Positions 26,545 through 35,691 of a DNA stretch of 64,000 nucleotides are shown piece by piece. The DNA is from Oceanispirochaeta sp. M1. GTDB lineage: Bacteria > Spirochaetota > Spirochaetia > DSM-2461. Location of the stretch: NCBI RefSeq assembly GCF_003346715.1, contig NZ_QQPQ01000003.1, forward strand, positions 124,001 through 188,000. Reading direction: 5' to 3'. The stretch's first letter is position 1. Every line of letters begins with the position of its first letter. The notes beneath the pieces were generated by a model. That model worked only from the letters and a program-made list of their open reading frames with translations, had not been told where the DNA came from and did no database searches. A program made the translations under genes and the position numbers.

Positions 26545-27705
26545 TTGAACAGAAAAAACCTGTGGTTCTTACTGGCTCTTTTACCTTTATTTACATTCTC
26601 CTGCCGTTCCGAGAACAAAATTCTGGAACAGGAAGACCTTTTCATTCTGCCCATGGGTTATATGGCGGATGAACTCAACTATTTTATCAAGCCCAATTCA
26701 CAACTTCCCGGTTCCAGCGACCTCTTTATATATGAGGGCCGTGTCTTTTTAAGCAGCAGCAATGCAGGTAAAATCATGGAGCTCAACTCCTATGGAGATC
26801 TCCTGGGGTTTTACTATAATCCAACAATTAATCCGGAGCCCGCTCAGTATATGAGTGACGATAGTGAAAACCCAGTGGTGGTCCGTAAATGGAATTTCAG
26901 GGGAATCGAACATCTTGCGGTCACTGAAGACTATATTCTTGTAGCCGACAGGGTTGAAGATAGTCAGAGTGAACTTGAGGGCCGTATTCTTCATAACAGA
27001 ATCATCCTGAGATTTGACCGGAAGGGTGAATTTATCGATTATCTGGGGCGTGACGGTATTCAGAGCTCTCCCTTTGCATTTATTCAGGATCTGGAAGTGA
27101 CTAGCAGCGGAGAAACCGTTGTCTTTACTAAACAGGGTAGTAATCAGCAGGTCTTCTGGTTTTCCAAAGAGGGTAACCTTCTTTATAAGGTTATTCTGGA
27201 TCAGGAGCATCTTCCGGCAATGGAAGAAGAGAGCTGGCGCCCGGGAATCCCTGAAAGCATCAAACCCGATAGAAAAGAACATAAACTGTATATTAAAATG
27301 GATTATTTTCCTTTGATGGATTCAGTGGATCTTAAATCTGTCAGCCGTCTATATACCCTGGATCTTAAAGAAGAGTTATATACCAATTATTTTGAAATCG
27401 GCAGCCTTGATGTTGAGATCAACGGACAGACTCTGGATGGAGTGTATGAATATCTCGGTCCTACCAAAACAGGTCTGCAGCTCTTTCTGGGTTCAGATTT
27501 CAGCGGCCGATACCATCTGAGTATCATGAACTCAGAGGGAGCCGTTAAATCAAACAGAATTATGTATATTCAGGACAGTGAGATTCTTTTCAGACGTTTT
27601 TTTCTTTCAGAAGATGGTTTGCTTGCAGGAATCTTCTATGAAGAGAAAGGTGCCAGAGTCTCCTGGTGGCGGACAGACAAACTGGCCGATAAGTATGCCG
27701 AATAG
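26545..27705 (+). CDS. Lipoprotein, beta-propeller-like, unknown function
   Basis: 386 aa from TTG 26545, which has AAGGAG 8 bases upstream; an upstream GTG at 26506 would place 13 residues before a poorer signal peptide and lies within the promoter region. The N-terminus (KNLWFLLALLPLFTFSC) is a lipoprotein signal. The rest has repeated segments such as LPGSSDLFIYEGRVFLSSSNAGKI, FDRKGEFIDYLGR and WFSKEGNLLYKV, the spacing typical of NHL or 6-bladed propellers. No enzymatic motif. The next gene overlaps its end. Confidence 0.75.
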   Translation: MNRKNLWFLLALLPLFTFSCRSENKILEQEDLFILPMGYMADELNYFIKPNSQLPGSSDLFIYEGRVFLSSSNAGKIMELNSYGDLLGFYYNPTINPEPAQYMSDDSENPVVVRKWNFRGIEHLAVTEDYILVADRVEDSQSELEGRILHNRIILRFDRKGEFIDYLGRDGIQSSPFAFIQDLEVTSSGETVVFTKQGSNQQVFWFSKEGNLLYKVILDQEHLPAMEEESWRPGIPESIKPDRKEHKLYIKMDYFPLMDSVDLKSVSRLYTLDLKEELYTNYFEIGSLDVEINGQTLDGVYEYLGPTKTGLQLFLGSDFSGRYHLSIMNSEGAVKSNRIMYIQDSEILFRRFFLSEDGLLAGIFYEEKGARVSWWRTDKLADKYAE

Positions 27706-28207
27706 AATCAATAAGGGTCCTGAAATTTATGATCCTGATGCTCTCAGGGTTGAATACACGCGGAGTGAACGGGAAAATATGACCCGTTTTGTAAGTGGAA
27801 GGAACAATCAGGGGACAAGAAAATTTTCTCTGAGAATCCTGCTGCTGGATATTCTTCTTCTCTGTATTATCGGGGGTGTTATTTATCCCTTTATTGTAGG
27901 CAGTAATAAAACCGGTAAACTGGACGGAATCAGCTGTGATCTTTCACTGCGTTCCGATGATGAGACACTCTATATCTCTTTAACAATGGAGAACCCTGCT
28001 GATGGTACAGTTCCAGAAGCAGTGGAAGTTGAATTTTTTATAAACGGACAGTCCGTGGAAAAAATATCTGATTTAACACCAAATCCGGGTGAATACCGTA
28101 CTATCCGCTTCAAAATGAAGCGGGACGGGGAGAAAATCGGAGTAAATGTAATCATGAATAAGGGTGAAGAGAGTCTGAAACTGAATGCTGCAGCTGCGGC
28201 AATATAA
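27695..28207 (+). CDS. Single-pass membrane protein of unknown function
   Basis: 170 aa, starting MPNRINKGPE and overlapping the preceding gene by 11 bases. A cytoplasmic basic N-terminal part is followed by a transmembrane helix (LLLDILLLCIIGGVIYPFIV) and an extracytoplasmic domain rich in beta-type sequence (LSLRSDDETLYISLTME). No family recognised. It is likely co-expressed with the lipoprotein gene and its product may sit with it in the envelope. Confidence 0.68.
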   Translation: MPNRINKGPEIYDPDALRVEYTRSERENMTRFVSGRNNQGTRKFSLRILLLDILLLCIIGGVIYPFIVGSNKTGKLDGISCDLSLRSDDETLYISLTMENPADGTVPEAVEVEFFINGQSVEKISDLTPNPGEYRTIRFKMKRDGEKIGVNVIMNKGEESLKLNAAAAAI

Positions 28208-28223
28208 TTTCATCATAAATAAG

Positions 28224-28252
28224 TTGACGTCCTTTGACGCTTTACTTATGCT
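28224..28252 (+). promoter_or_regulatory. Candidate promoter of the 28277 gene
   Basis: TTGACG (28224-28229), 17-base spacer, TATGCT (28247-28252). A second TTGACG lies at 28234. An AAGGAG site at 28261 precedes the ATG at 28277. Confidence 0.5.
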
Positions 28253-28276
28253 TTGGTTAATAAGGAGTGAGTACAC

Positions 28277-28684
28277 ATGCAGATTTACTTTTTAGTCGTT
28301 ATTACACACATACTGGCCGGCCTGGTGCTGGGTTCTCATTTTCTGGAAGAGAAGTTTGAATCTTTCTCAGCCTGTACTGCAGTTCTGAATAATCGCAGGT
28401 TCAAGATTATTCTAGGGGCGCTTATGGTACTGTCATCCCTTTTTACTCTATTAAAAGTTGTTCCCGATGATGTTCTTATCATTGGAGATCTACTACCTGC
28501 AATAACCGGATTTCTATTTGGTGCTTATTTTATACTGGGATACTTTTATGAGAGTCTGGAAGAGAGTCGAAGCTGGATGAAGAGTTTTGTTGACCTCCTG
28601 GAAGACAAGGGTCATATCTTTGGAGTTATATCTCTTGTTGTCGGACTGCTTCACTTTCTGGTTCCCACAGCACTTATTCTCTGA
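28277..28684 (+). CDS. Four-helix membrane protein of unknown function
   Basis: 135 aa with about four hydrophobic segments (IYFLVVITHILAGLVLG, FKIILGALMVLSSLFTLL, ITGFLFGAYFILGYF, IFGVISLVVGLLHFL). His and Glu residues inside or near helices (THILAG, LLHFLV) might bind a metal or haem, but no family is recognised. It ends TGATG with the NUDIX start and is probably translationally coupled with it. Confidence 0.68.
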   Translation: MQIYFLVVITHILAGLVLGSHFLEEKFESFSACTAVLNNRRFKIILGALMVLSSLFTLLKVVPDDVLIIGDLLPAITGFLFGAYFILGYFYESLEESRSWMKSFVDLLEDKGHIFGVISLVVGLLHFLVPTALIL

Positions 28685-29079
28685 TGTCAGGAAGATCAAT
28701 CGCCGGCCTTGCGGAGCGTCAGGGACGGTATTTCCTCGCTAAAAGAAAACCTGGAGGAGATCTGGGTAATAAGTGGGAGCTTCCCGGCGGAAAGCTTGAA
28801 GAGGGTGAGAGCCCTCAGGAAGCCATGGTCCGTGAGTGGATGGAAGAGCTGGAACTTAAAGTTGAAACAGCCGATCTTCTGGGTAGCGGTACCTTTACGC
28901 ATAAGGGTAAGGAGTATCTCCTGGAGATGTACTCGGTCAGTTTTGACGATGAGCCGCAGGTCTTTCATGAACATGTGGAGACGGGCTGGTTTACAGCCGA
29001 AGAGATTGATGCTCTTGATCTGGCGGGTTCAGACAGAATTGTTCTTTCAGCCTATATGAAGGAAGTTCAGGCTCCCTGA
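28684..29079 (+). CDS. NUDIX hydrolase (MutT/CTP pyrophosphatase-like)
   Basis: 131 aa. The NUDIX box is GKLEEGESPQEAMVREWMEE (residues 36-55) with all catalytic Glu present, though the Gly of the consensus EEXGU is replaced by Glu. The family hydrolyses nucleoside diphosphates linked to X; the N-terminus (AERQGRYFLAKRKPGGDLGNKW) suits MutT-type dNTP sanitisers. Start ATG 28684 overlaps the preceding stop. The next gene downstream is convergent. Confidence 0.88.
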   Translation: MSGRSIAGLAERQGRYFLAKRKPGGDLGNKWELPGGKLEEGESPQEAMVREWMEELELKVETADLLGSGTFTHKGKEYLLEMYSVSFDDEPQVFHEHVETGWFTAEEIDALDLAGSDRIVLSAYMKEVQAP

Positions 29080-29084
29080 ACTGA

Positions 29085-29504
29085 TTAGACCTTCCTCACC
29101 TTAAGCAGATCTTTCTCAAATACCATAATTTCATCATAGCGTCCTGAATTTTCGGAACCCGTAAGATAGTTCATCACATCCTGCATATCCGTAATGGATG
29201 TAAAGATTGAGTAGCGCACAAAGCACTGTTCATTTTCAATAATATCCTTATAGGGATTATGTCCCATATAAAGGGGATCAATCATCTCTCTGACCCGGTT
29301 TCTCAGACCGCCGTAATGGCTCAATTCAGTATGAATCAGATGAAGCTGACCCTTTCTGTTTACATATACCTGAAAGATTCCTCCTTCCGAAGGAACAATG
29401 CCGTGTACAAGATAGCGGTCCATCTCCACATAGGGTGACCAGTTGAGTGTATAGCGGCAGATATTTCCGGAGACCTGTTTATATGTCTGGTGAGGGTTCT
29501 GCAT
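29085..29504 (-). CDS. Conserved-looking protein of unknown function, downstream of glgC
   Basis: 139 aa, cytoplasmic, rich in aromatic and His residues (SPYVEMDRYLVHGI, DRYLVHGIVPSEGGIFQVYVNRKG, IHTELSHYGGLRNRVREMI). It overlaps the glgC stop by one base (TGATG), so it is co-translated with it. The second half ends in a basic tail (FEKDLLKVRKV). No known motif; the link to glgC hints at glycogen metabolism. Confidence 0.65.
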   Translation of the reverse strand: MQNPHQTYKQVSGNICRYTLNWSPYVEMDRYLVHGIVPSEGGIFQVYVNRKGQLHLIHTELSHYGGLRNRVREMIDPLYMGHNPYKDIIENEQCFVRYSIFTSITDMQDVMNYLTGSENSGRYDEIMVFEKDLLKVRKV

Positions 29505-30781
29505 CAGATTATAGTCCCGTCGGGTATTATTGCCTTTTTTGGTATTATGATAATTCCATCTCTTATAAAGTAGTTGGGTCCGTCAAAGTCTGCATGATAA
29601 GTCTTATCCATACCTATGCGGCAGTCCTGTCCAATTCGGACACTCTTGTCGATAATTGCCTTCTTCACCCCGGTACCGGGGCCTATACCAAGATCGGGAC
29701 GTCCCATGGCCTTATTTATTTCCTTATCTCTGAGGGTTTCATATATATCTGTTCCCATTGTGTATACATGGTCCAGAGTGGCACCTCTGTGGATTACTGT
29801 TCTAACTCCTACAAGAGAGTCCACGACAGATTCACCGTTGATAATTGATCCCTCCGAAGCCAGAGCCCTGTGGAAATGGCAGGAATTGATCTTTGAGGGG
29901 GGAAGGTCCCGTCTGTGAGTATAGATGGGATACTCCATATCATAGAGATTGAAGAAGGGGCGGGGAGTAGCCAGATTTATATTTGATTCGAAGAAATTAC
30001 GGATAGTACCGATATCCTCCCAGTATCCTTTGTAAACATGTGCCCGAACCTTTGCTTTTTCAATCATTGCCGGAATGACCTCTTTACCAAAGTCAGTAAA
30101 ATCATTATCCAGTCCCTTATCCATGGCATCTGCATTGAAAATATAGATACCCATGGAGGCAAGATAGTCCTTATGCTCAGGGATGCCCTCGGTGGTCTTT
30201 TTAAGGGCGGGCATACGGTATTCATCAATATTTTTATCGGGCCCCGGTTTTTCAAGAAAGCTGTTGATAAATCCCCGGTTGTCCAGCTGCAGGATTCCCA
30301 GCTGATCCGCATCCCTGCGTGAAACAGGAGTAGCCGCAATCGTGACATCCGCACCACTGGCCATATGCTGTTTGAAGAAATCCTTCAGGTCCATTCTGTA
30401 GAGCTGATCTCCCGAAAGAATGATATAATGCGTCGGTTCCTGGGAATGAAAATGGAACTGATTTTTCCTTACTGCATCGGCAGTACCCATATACCAGCTT
30501 TCATTGTCAAAAGTTTGCTCTGCTGCCAGTACCTCTACAAATCCACCGGAAAATGTGTCAAAGCGGTAAGTGCTGCTGATGTGAAAATGAAGAGATGCAG
30601 TATTAAACTGTGTAAGGATGAATATATCTCTGAGTCCGGAATTGATACAGTTTGAAATAGGGATATCAACCAGGCGGAATTTTCCGCCGAAAGGGACTGC
30701 AGGTTTGGCCCGTTCTTTAGTGAGAGGGTAGAGGCGAGTTCCTTTACCTCCTCCAAGAATGATGCTCAATGGTTTTGTCAT
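29504..30781 (-). CDS. glgC: Glucose-1-phosphate adenylyltransferase
   Basis: Makes ADP-glucose from ATP and glucose 1-phosphate for glycogen synthesis. 425 aa. The nucleotide loop is IILGGGKGTRLYPLTKERAKPAVPFGG at the N-terminus, followed by VDIPISNCINSG, ISGDQLYRMDL-type catalytic sequence (SGDQLYRMD) and a left-handed beta-helix C-terminal part with GGVKKAIID-like repeats. The ATG at 30781 follows CCGGAGA-type bases. Downstream 139-aa gene overlaps its stop. Confidence 0.95.
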   Translation of the reverse strand: MTKPLSIILGGGKGTRLYPLTKERAKPAVPFGGKFRLVDIPISNCINSGLRDIFILTQFNTASLHFHISSTYRFDTFSGGFVEVLAAEQTFDNESWYMGTADAVRKNQFHFHSQEPTHYIILSGDQLYRMDLKDFFKQHMASGADVTIAATPVSRRDADQLGILQLDNRGFINSFLEKPGPDKNIDEYRMPALKKTTEGIPEHKDYLASMGIYIFNADAMDKGLDNDFTDFGKEVIPAMIEKAKVRAHVYKGYWEDIGTIRNFFESNINLATPRPFFNLYDMEYPIYTHRRDLPPSKINSCHFHRALASEGSIINGESVVDSLVGVRTVIHRGATLDHVYTMGTDIYETLRDKEINKAMGRPDLGIGPGTGVKKAIIDKSVRIGQDCRIGMDKTYHADFDGPNYFIRDGIIIIPKKAIIPDGTII

Positions 30782-30933
30782 AAAAAATTATCTCCGGGTT
30801 TTGCTGGAACGCTTATAATCCGTTTACGGTTTCTTTTCATTATAGGCCTTCAAATCCTGAGGTCAAGAAACTTCGCAAAGCTCTCATATTTCTCATTGAT
30901 TTTTAACAAAGAATAATAAGGCATAGACCGTGT

Positions 30934-30977
30934 TTTGCATACACTTAAGGGGGAATTAAGATCAAAATAGATGCAAA
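30934..30977. repeat. Nested inverted repeats upstream of mrfA
   Basis: TTTGCAT (30934-30940) pairs with ATGCAAA (30971-30977), and inside lie CTTAA (30944-30948) and TTAAG (30956-30960). They occupy the promoter region between glgC and mrfA and could be regulator sites. The rest of this 223-base gap shows nothing else I can name. Confidence 0.4.
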
Positions 30978-31004
30978 CTCCTAAAATTATGTTAAGCTGT
31001 ATTT

Positions 31005-33305
31005 ATGAGTGATTTAAGACCTTTTTTGAATGAACTTAAAAATAATCCATCTTTCATGGATAACGTTACCCGATGGGAAATTCTTAACTCAAAAGAGGGG
31101 CATTATAAGCCCATTCCTGACTCTCTTCCCCCTCTTGTCAGAGGGGCCCTTGAATCCAGAGGCATAACAAAACTTTACAGCCATCAGGCTGAATGCTACG
31201 CTGCCGCAGAGAGGGGTGAAGACCTTTGTGTTGTCACACCAACGGCATCAGGAAAGACCCTCTGTTATAATCTTCCCGTTCTTAAGACTCTGCTTGAGGA
31301 GAAGGAATCCAGGGCACTTTATCTTTTTCCAACCAAGGCTCTCAGTCAGGATCAGCAGTCCGCTCTAAATGATATTGTTCTGGGAGATGATATTCCAGTT
31401 AAAATATGCACCTATGATGGAGATACACCCGGCTCACTTCGTATGTCCGCCAGACAGGCGGGGCGCATCATAATATCCAACCCGGATATGCTTCACTCCG
31501 GCATACTCCCCAATCATCCCAAATGGATAGATTTTTTTAAATCACTCCGTTATATCGTACTGGATGAGGTTCATACCTACAGGGGAGTATTCGGCTCCCA
31601 TATGTGTAATTTATTAAGACGCCTGAAGCGTATTGCCGCTTTTTACGGCAGTGATCCCCAGTTTATCTGCTGCAGTGCCACCATAGGGAATCCCGCTGAT
31701 CTGACCCAGGCTATTATCGAAAGGCCAGTCACTCTGGTGGATATTAACGGTGCCCCCTCAGGAGAAAAACATCTTGTTTTTTACAATCCTCCACTGGTGG
31801 ATCCTGTGCAGGGAATCCGTAAGGGCGTTGTTCACAGTTCTCAGCAGATGGCAGTCCGTCTTCTGAAAAGCGGAATCAAGACCATCGTATTCACCCGGTC
31901 CAGGGTCAAGACAGAACTTGTTGCTTCCTATATCAATAAAAGGCTGCAGAATATCTATAATGATAATTCGCGTATTAAAGTCGAATCCTACAGGGGGGGA
32001 TATCTTCCCGGTGAACGGAGAAAAATTGAGAAGGGCCTTCGTGAAGGGGATATTCAGGGAGTCGTCTCTACAAATGCCCTTGAGCTTGGCATCGATATCG
32101 GGGGGCTGGATGCCGCTGTTCTGGCAGGATTTCCCGGTTCTATTTCCTCCTCCTGGCAGCAGGCAGGACGTGCAGGGCGCAGTTCGGATCTTTCGGCCGC
32201 TTTTTTCATAGCTTCAAGCTCTCCGGTGGATCAGTATCTGGTTCAGACACCCGAATATTTTTTCGGTTCCAATCCGGAATCCGGTTTTATTGATCCGGAT
32301 AACCTCTTTATTCTTCTGGATCATCTAAAGTGCGCCGCCTTTGAGATTCCCTTCCGCAAGGGAGAGGGATTCCCCGGTGATATATCTGCCCTGTTATCTT
32401 ATCTGGAAGAGAACGGCGTTCTCCGTTATACAGGGGAGAGCTGGTACTGGGCCGACCGCTCCTATCCTTCAGAGCAGATATCCCTGCGTACCGGAGCTTC
32501 TGAAAATGTTGTAATCATTGATATCACCAAGGGTCGGTATAATGTTATCGGTGAGATGGACAGTCACTCAGCCAGAGAGCTTATTTTCAATGAAGCCATC
32601 TACCTGCACAGGGGAGAACAGTACATTGTCAAAAAACTTGACCTTGAAAATCATCTCTGTACTGTGGAAGAGTCAGATGTTAACTACTATACCGACTCCA
32701 TTCTGAAATCTGATATCAAGGTTCTGGAGGAGGATGGTGAATCAAGTGCGGAAGGACAGCCTGTAAAACACTGTGACATACTCCTGAGAAACGAAGTCTC
32801 CAAATACAAGAAGATCAAATTCCAGACCCATGAAAATATTGGTTACGGCGAAATCCACCTGCCTGAAGAGGAGATCCATACAAGATCTGTTTTTCTCTCT
32901 CTCACAGAAGATACACCCGGGGGAGAGGCATTTGCCATGATCCCCGATCTGATGCAGGCTCCGGTTCTTTCAAGGGTAGCTACACTCATCAGAAATACGG
33001 CTCCTCTGTTCCTCCTCTGCCGTGGAACGGATATTGGAGTTTCCGGAAGGGTGAGAGACCCCCATTTTGAGTGTCCCGGAGTTTTTATCTATGATACATA
33101 TCCCGGAGGAATCGGGCTTGCTGATAATTTCACTGCGAAAATGACAGAGATCTTCAAGGCCAGTCTGGATCTTGTGGCTGACTGCAGCTGCGCAGAGGGA
33201 TGTCCCTCCTGTGTCGGTCCTCCTGATCAGCAGGATCAGTTCGAATCCAACCCCCGGCTGCTTACCAGAGATTTTTTAAGAGTCTGGCTCGGAGAAAGAA
33301 CATGA
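31005..33305 (+). CDS. mrfA: DEAD/DEAH helicase MrfA (YprA-like) with C-terminal DUF1998 zinc domain
   Basis: 766 aa superfamily 2 helicase. Walker A is TPTASGKT (78-85), the DEAH box is DEVHTYRG, SAT is CSATIGNPADL, and helicase motif VI is QQAGRAGRSSD. The C-terminal DUF1998 has a CSCAEGCPSCVGP four-Cys signature. In Bacillus subtilis YprA (MrfA) with YprB repairs mitomycin C lesions. The next gene overlaps by 4 bases. A nested inverted repeat lies in front. The assignment is strong; the role in this organism is by homology. Confidence 0.9.
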   Translation: MSDLRPFLNELKNNPSFMDNVTRWEILNSKEGHYKPIPDSLPPLVRGALESRGITKLYSHQAECYAAAERGEDLCVVTPTASGKTLCYNLPVLKTLLEEKESRALYLFPTKALSQDQQSALNDIVLGDDIPVKICTYDGDTPGSLRMSARQAGRIIISNPDMLHSGILPNHPKWIDFFKSLRYIVLDEVHTYRGVFGSHMCNLLRRLKRIAAFYGSDPQFICCSATIGNPADLTQAIIERPVTLVDINGAPSGEKHLVFYNPPLVDPVQGIRKGVVHSSQQMAVRLLKSGIKTIVFTRSRVKTELVASYINKRLQNIYNDNSRIKVESYRGGYLPGERRKIEKGLREGDIQGVVSTNALELGIDIGGLDAAVLAGFPGSISSSWQQAGRAGRSSDLSAAFFIASSSPVDQYLVQTPEYFFGSNPESGFIDPDNLFILLDHLKCAAFEIPFRKGEGFPGDISALLSYLEENGVLRYTGESWYWADRSYPSEQISLRTGASENVVIIDITKGRYNVIGEMDSHSARELIFNEAIYLHRGEQYIVKKLDLENHLCTVEESDVNYYTDSILKSDIKVLEEDGESSAEGQPVKHCDILLRNEVSKYKKIKFQTHENIGYGEIHLPEEEIHTRSVFLSLTEDTPGGEAFAMIPDLMQAPVLSRVATLIRNTAPLFLLCRGTDIGVSGRVRDPHFECPGVFIYDTYPGGIGLADNFTAKMTEIFKASLDLVADCSCAEGCPSCVGPPDQQDQFESNPRLLTRDFLRVWLGERT

Positions 33306-34501
33306 AACCCGGCCTTTCCGATCGCCTGTCGAGGCTGAAGAAAGCACAGAAGGCAGCCCGGAAGGAGACTGTTCATCCGGGCGGTAGAATAGCTGCTGCT
33401 TCACCGGGTTCTAAAATAGATGACGGGTCTATACTTCCATCGCTGACGGGCGAGTGGAGTTCTCCTGCCCCTGACCTCTGGGTGAAAAAAAGAGTCTGCC
33501 CTTCTCCGTTGAAAAACTTCAGGAGCAGCTCCCTTCTCAATGCCGCCTATCCTGATCAGGAAGAATGGCTATTTTACGATACTGAAACTACCGGACTTTC
33601 CGGAGGGGCAGGTAGTATTGCCTTTCTGGTTGGTGTCGGCAGACCCGTTGGAGATGAGTTTCATATCACCCAGTATTTTCTCAAGGATTATCCGGGAGAG
33701 CCTGCTATGCTGAATTTTCTTGATGAGGAAATCCGGAAAAGCTCTCTTTTTATCTCATACAACGGTAAGTCATTTGATAAACCACTGCTGGAAACCAGAT
33801 TTCTCATGAACAGATTTCACTGCCCTATGGGAGATCAACTGGATCTTCTGTATCCCGTAAGATCTCTTTTTAAGAACAGGATGCCCAACTGCCGCCTGGG
33901 GACTGTGGAGAAAGAGTTGCTGGATATTCATCGAACAGACGATATCCCGGGTGCGGAAATTCCCGATATCTGGTTCTCCTTTCTGAGAAATGGTGATCAT
34001 CCCGATATGAACAGGGTGATGGAACACAATGACATGGATATTCTCTCACTTGCTGTTCTCTTAAAGGAGTTGGAAGATTTTCTGATAAATCCCGACAGCC
34101 TTTCATTCAGAGATTCCTGCGCCCTGGGGCGCTTTCTTCTGGACAGGAATGATAAGAGAGGGGTTGGATATCTTGAAGAGGCTGTGAGGCATTCTGATCC
34201 CGCCGGGGAGGTCTTTCTTTCTCTCTACCTGAAACGCAGGGGAGAGTGGGAGAAGGCCTCTGAGTTATGGGAGTCCGTTCTCAAAAGAAGACTATCTCCC
34301 TTTGCCGCCGTGGAGATGGCCAAGTATCTGGAACATAGAAAAAAAGATCTTCAGGGCGCTTTGACACTGATTGATACCCTGCTTCGAGAACTCCCTTCAC
34401 AGAACCCTCAGCAACACGATGCACTGCTGCATAGAAGAAAAAGGTTATTAAAGAAAATTGAAAGGGGTATTGATGCTGCCCCCGGGGAAAACCTAGAATA
34501 G
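33302..34501 (+). CDS. mrfB: RNase H-like exonuclease MrfB (YprB-like)
   Basis: 399 aa. The DEDD/RNase H-like fold is clear: LFYDTETTGLSGGAG (Asp93, Glu95), SYNGKSFDKPLLETR, and HNDMDILSLAVL. Two C-terminal TPR-like stretches (FLSLYLKRRGEWEKASELWE) follow. In B. subtilis YprB is the nuclease partner of YprA in mitomycin-lesion repair. It overlaps mrfA by ATGA (33302-33305). It is followed by a lipoprotein gene 4 bases downstream. Confidence 0.88.
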   Translation: MKPGLSDRLSRLKKAQKAARKETVHPGGRIAAASPGSKIDDGSILPSLTGEWSSPAPDLWVKKRVCPSPLKNFRSSSLLNAAYPDQEEWLFYDTETTGLSGGAGSIAFLVGVGRPVGDEFHITQYFLKDYPGEPAMLNFLDEEIRKSSLFISYNGKSFDKPLLETRFLMNRFHCPMGDQLDLLYPVRSLFKNRMPNCRLGTVEKELLDIHRTDDIPGAEIPDIWFSFLRNGDHPDMNRVMEHNDMDILSLAVLLKELEDFLINPDSLSFRDSCALGRFLLDRNDKRGVGYLEEAVRHSDPAGEVFLSLYLKRRGEWEKASELWESVLKRRLSPFAAVEMAKYLEHRKKDLQGALTLIDTLLRELPSQNPQQHDALLHRRKRLLKKIERGIDAAPGENLE

Positions 34502-34505
34502 AAGT

Positions 34506-34901
34506 ATGAAGTTCCGGCCGGCTATGAATATATTTATTACTCTAATAATTCTCACTTCCTGTTCTCAAAGAAGGGATACCGAGAGGGCGCTGGCAAGTAA
34601 GGCCATTATCGATTCTGAAATGAATGAAATGATTGAGGTTGAACAGCTTGAAATTGTAGAAACATTGCTTAATCTGGACGAAACTCTTTATGAACTTGAT
34701 ATGGCACTTAATGGTGAGGCTGGAAAAATTACCGAGAGTTTTGCAGCTACAAATCATAAACTCACAGAAGCGAAACAGAAACTCAATAAGCTAGAAGGGG
34801 ATTTATACAATCAGGCTGATGCCCTGAAAATCCTGAGACTTAATACTATCGAGCCCATTGTGGAAGATGCCATGAAGAAATATGAGGCTGCTGAAAATTA
34901 G
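34506..34901 (+). CDS. Small helical lipoprotein
   Basis: 131 aa. Lipobox LTSC (ends the signal MNIFITLIILTSC), then a helical mature part with heptad-like leucines (QLEIVETLLNLDETLYELDMAL). No enzymatic motif. It follows mrfB by 4 bases but lies in a different functional class, so the pairing may be incidental. It overlaps the convergent ankyrin gene by 4 bases at 34898-34901. Confidence 0.72.
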   Translation: MKFRPAMNIFITLIILTSCSQRRDTERALASKAIIDSEMNEMIEVEQLEIVETLLNLDETLYELDMALNGEAGKITESFAATNHKLTEAKQKLNKLEGDLYNQADALKILRLNTIEPIVEDAMKKYEAAEN

Positions 34902-35668
34902 CTATGTAAAGGCCATCGTTTGAGGACCCGTTTCCAGCGGGGTGATTCTTCCAGATTAACAAAAAGACCGCTCTCAACCATGCCTTCCCTGGGGATGGTA
35001 GTCCAGTGTCTTCTTTGAATCAATTCCAGAATATCAAGAGATTCCTCAAGTTTGCCTGAGCTGGCCAGTATGGAGGCATAGGGGAATGCTCCGACCCTGG
35101 GATCAAGCTGATAGGCCTTGCAGAACAGTCTGATGACTTTCTCGGGGTGTTCTTCACCAACCCACCAGACATAGGCTCTGTCGATGCAGGAGAGAGCAAG
35201 AGCTCTTCTGTCACGGGCTTCAGCCGGTTTTTTTCGTTCTTCCTCTATTGTTTTCAGTGCTTCAATAAGAATTCCTGCATGTTTCATTCTTATTTTATAG
35301 AGGCGGTCATTAAATAGATTCACCGTAGACTCATTACGTTCCTTCTGAGCTATGTAGACCGCTGATTCTCCCTGATCCGAGCGTGTATGGATCATCACAT
35401 TCTGATAAAGAAGATAGTCAATGGCTTCATGGTTATTGTAGTAGGTCGCATGCATTAGAGGAGTCCAGGATTCCTGATCCCGTCCGTTGATATCCGCACC
35501 CATATCTATGGCCTGAAGCATCAGAGGAACAGAGTTGGTCTGGCATCCCAGCACCAGCAGTCGAAATGCGGAGATACCCCTGCGGATCATTCTGTTTATT
35601 TCACCGTCGGGCATATCCATACATGCCAGTTTTATTTCTTCTTTCATTTCATGTGTTAATGAAAGCAT
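34898..35668 (-). CDS. Ankyrin-repeat protein with a TPR-like C-terminus
   Basis: 256 aa. Two or three ankyrin repeats lie at about residues 42-115 (LMLQAIDMGADINGRDQESWTPLMHA, YYNNHEAIDYLLYQNVMIHTRSDQG). The second half has a TPR-type pattern (CIDRAYVWWVGEEHPEKVIRLFCKAYQLDP). No signal peptide. It is a protein-interaction module of unknown partner. ATG 35668 has a clear AAGGAG site. Next to it on the same strand is a NUDIX gene. Confidence 0.83.
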   Translation of the reverse strand: MLSLTHEMKEEIKLACMDMPDGEINRMIRRGISAFRLLVLGCQTNSVPLMLQAIDMGADINGRDQESWTPLMHATYYNNHEAIDYLLYQNVMIHTRSDQGESAVYIAQKERNESTVNLFNDRLYKIRMKHAGILIEALKTIEEERKKPAEARDRRALALSCIDRAYVWWVGEEHPEKVIRLFCKAYQLDPRVGAFPYASILASSGKLEESLDILELIQRRHWTTIPREGMVESGLFVNLEESPRWKRVLKRWPLHS

Positions 35669-35691
35669 ATTGTCTCCTTGTATTCCCTAAA

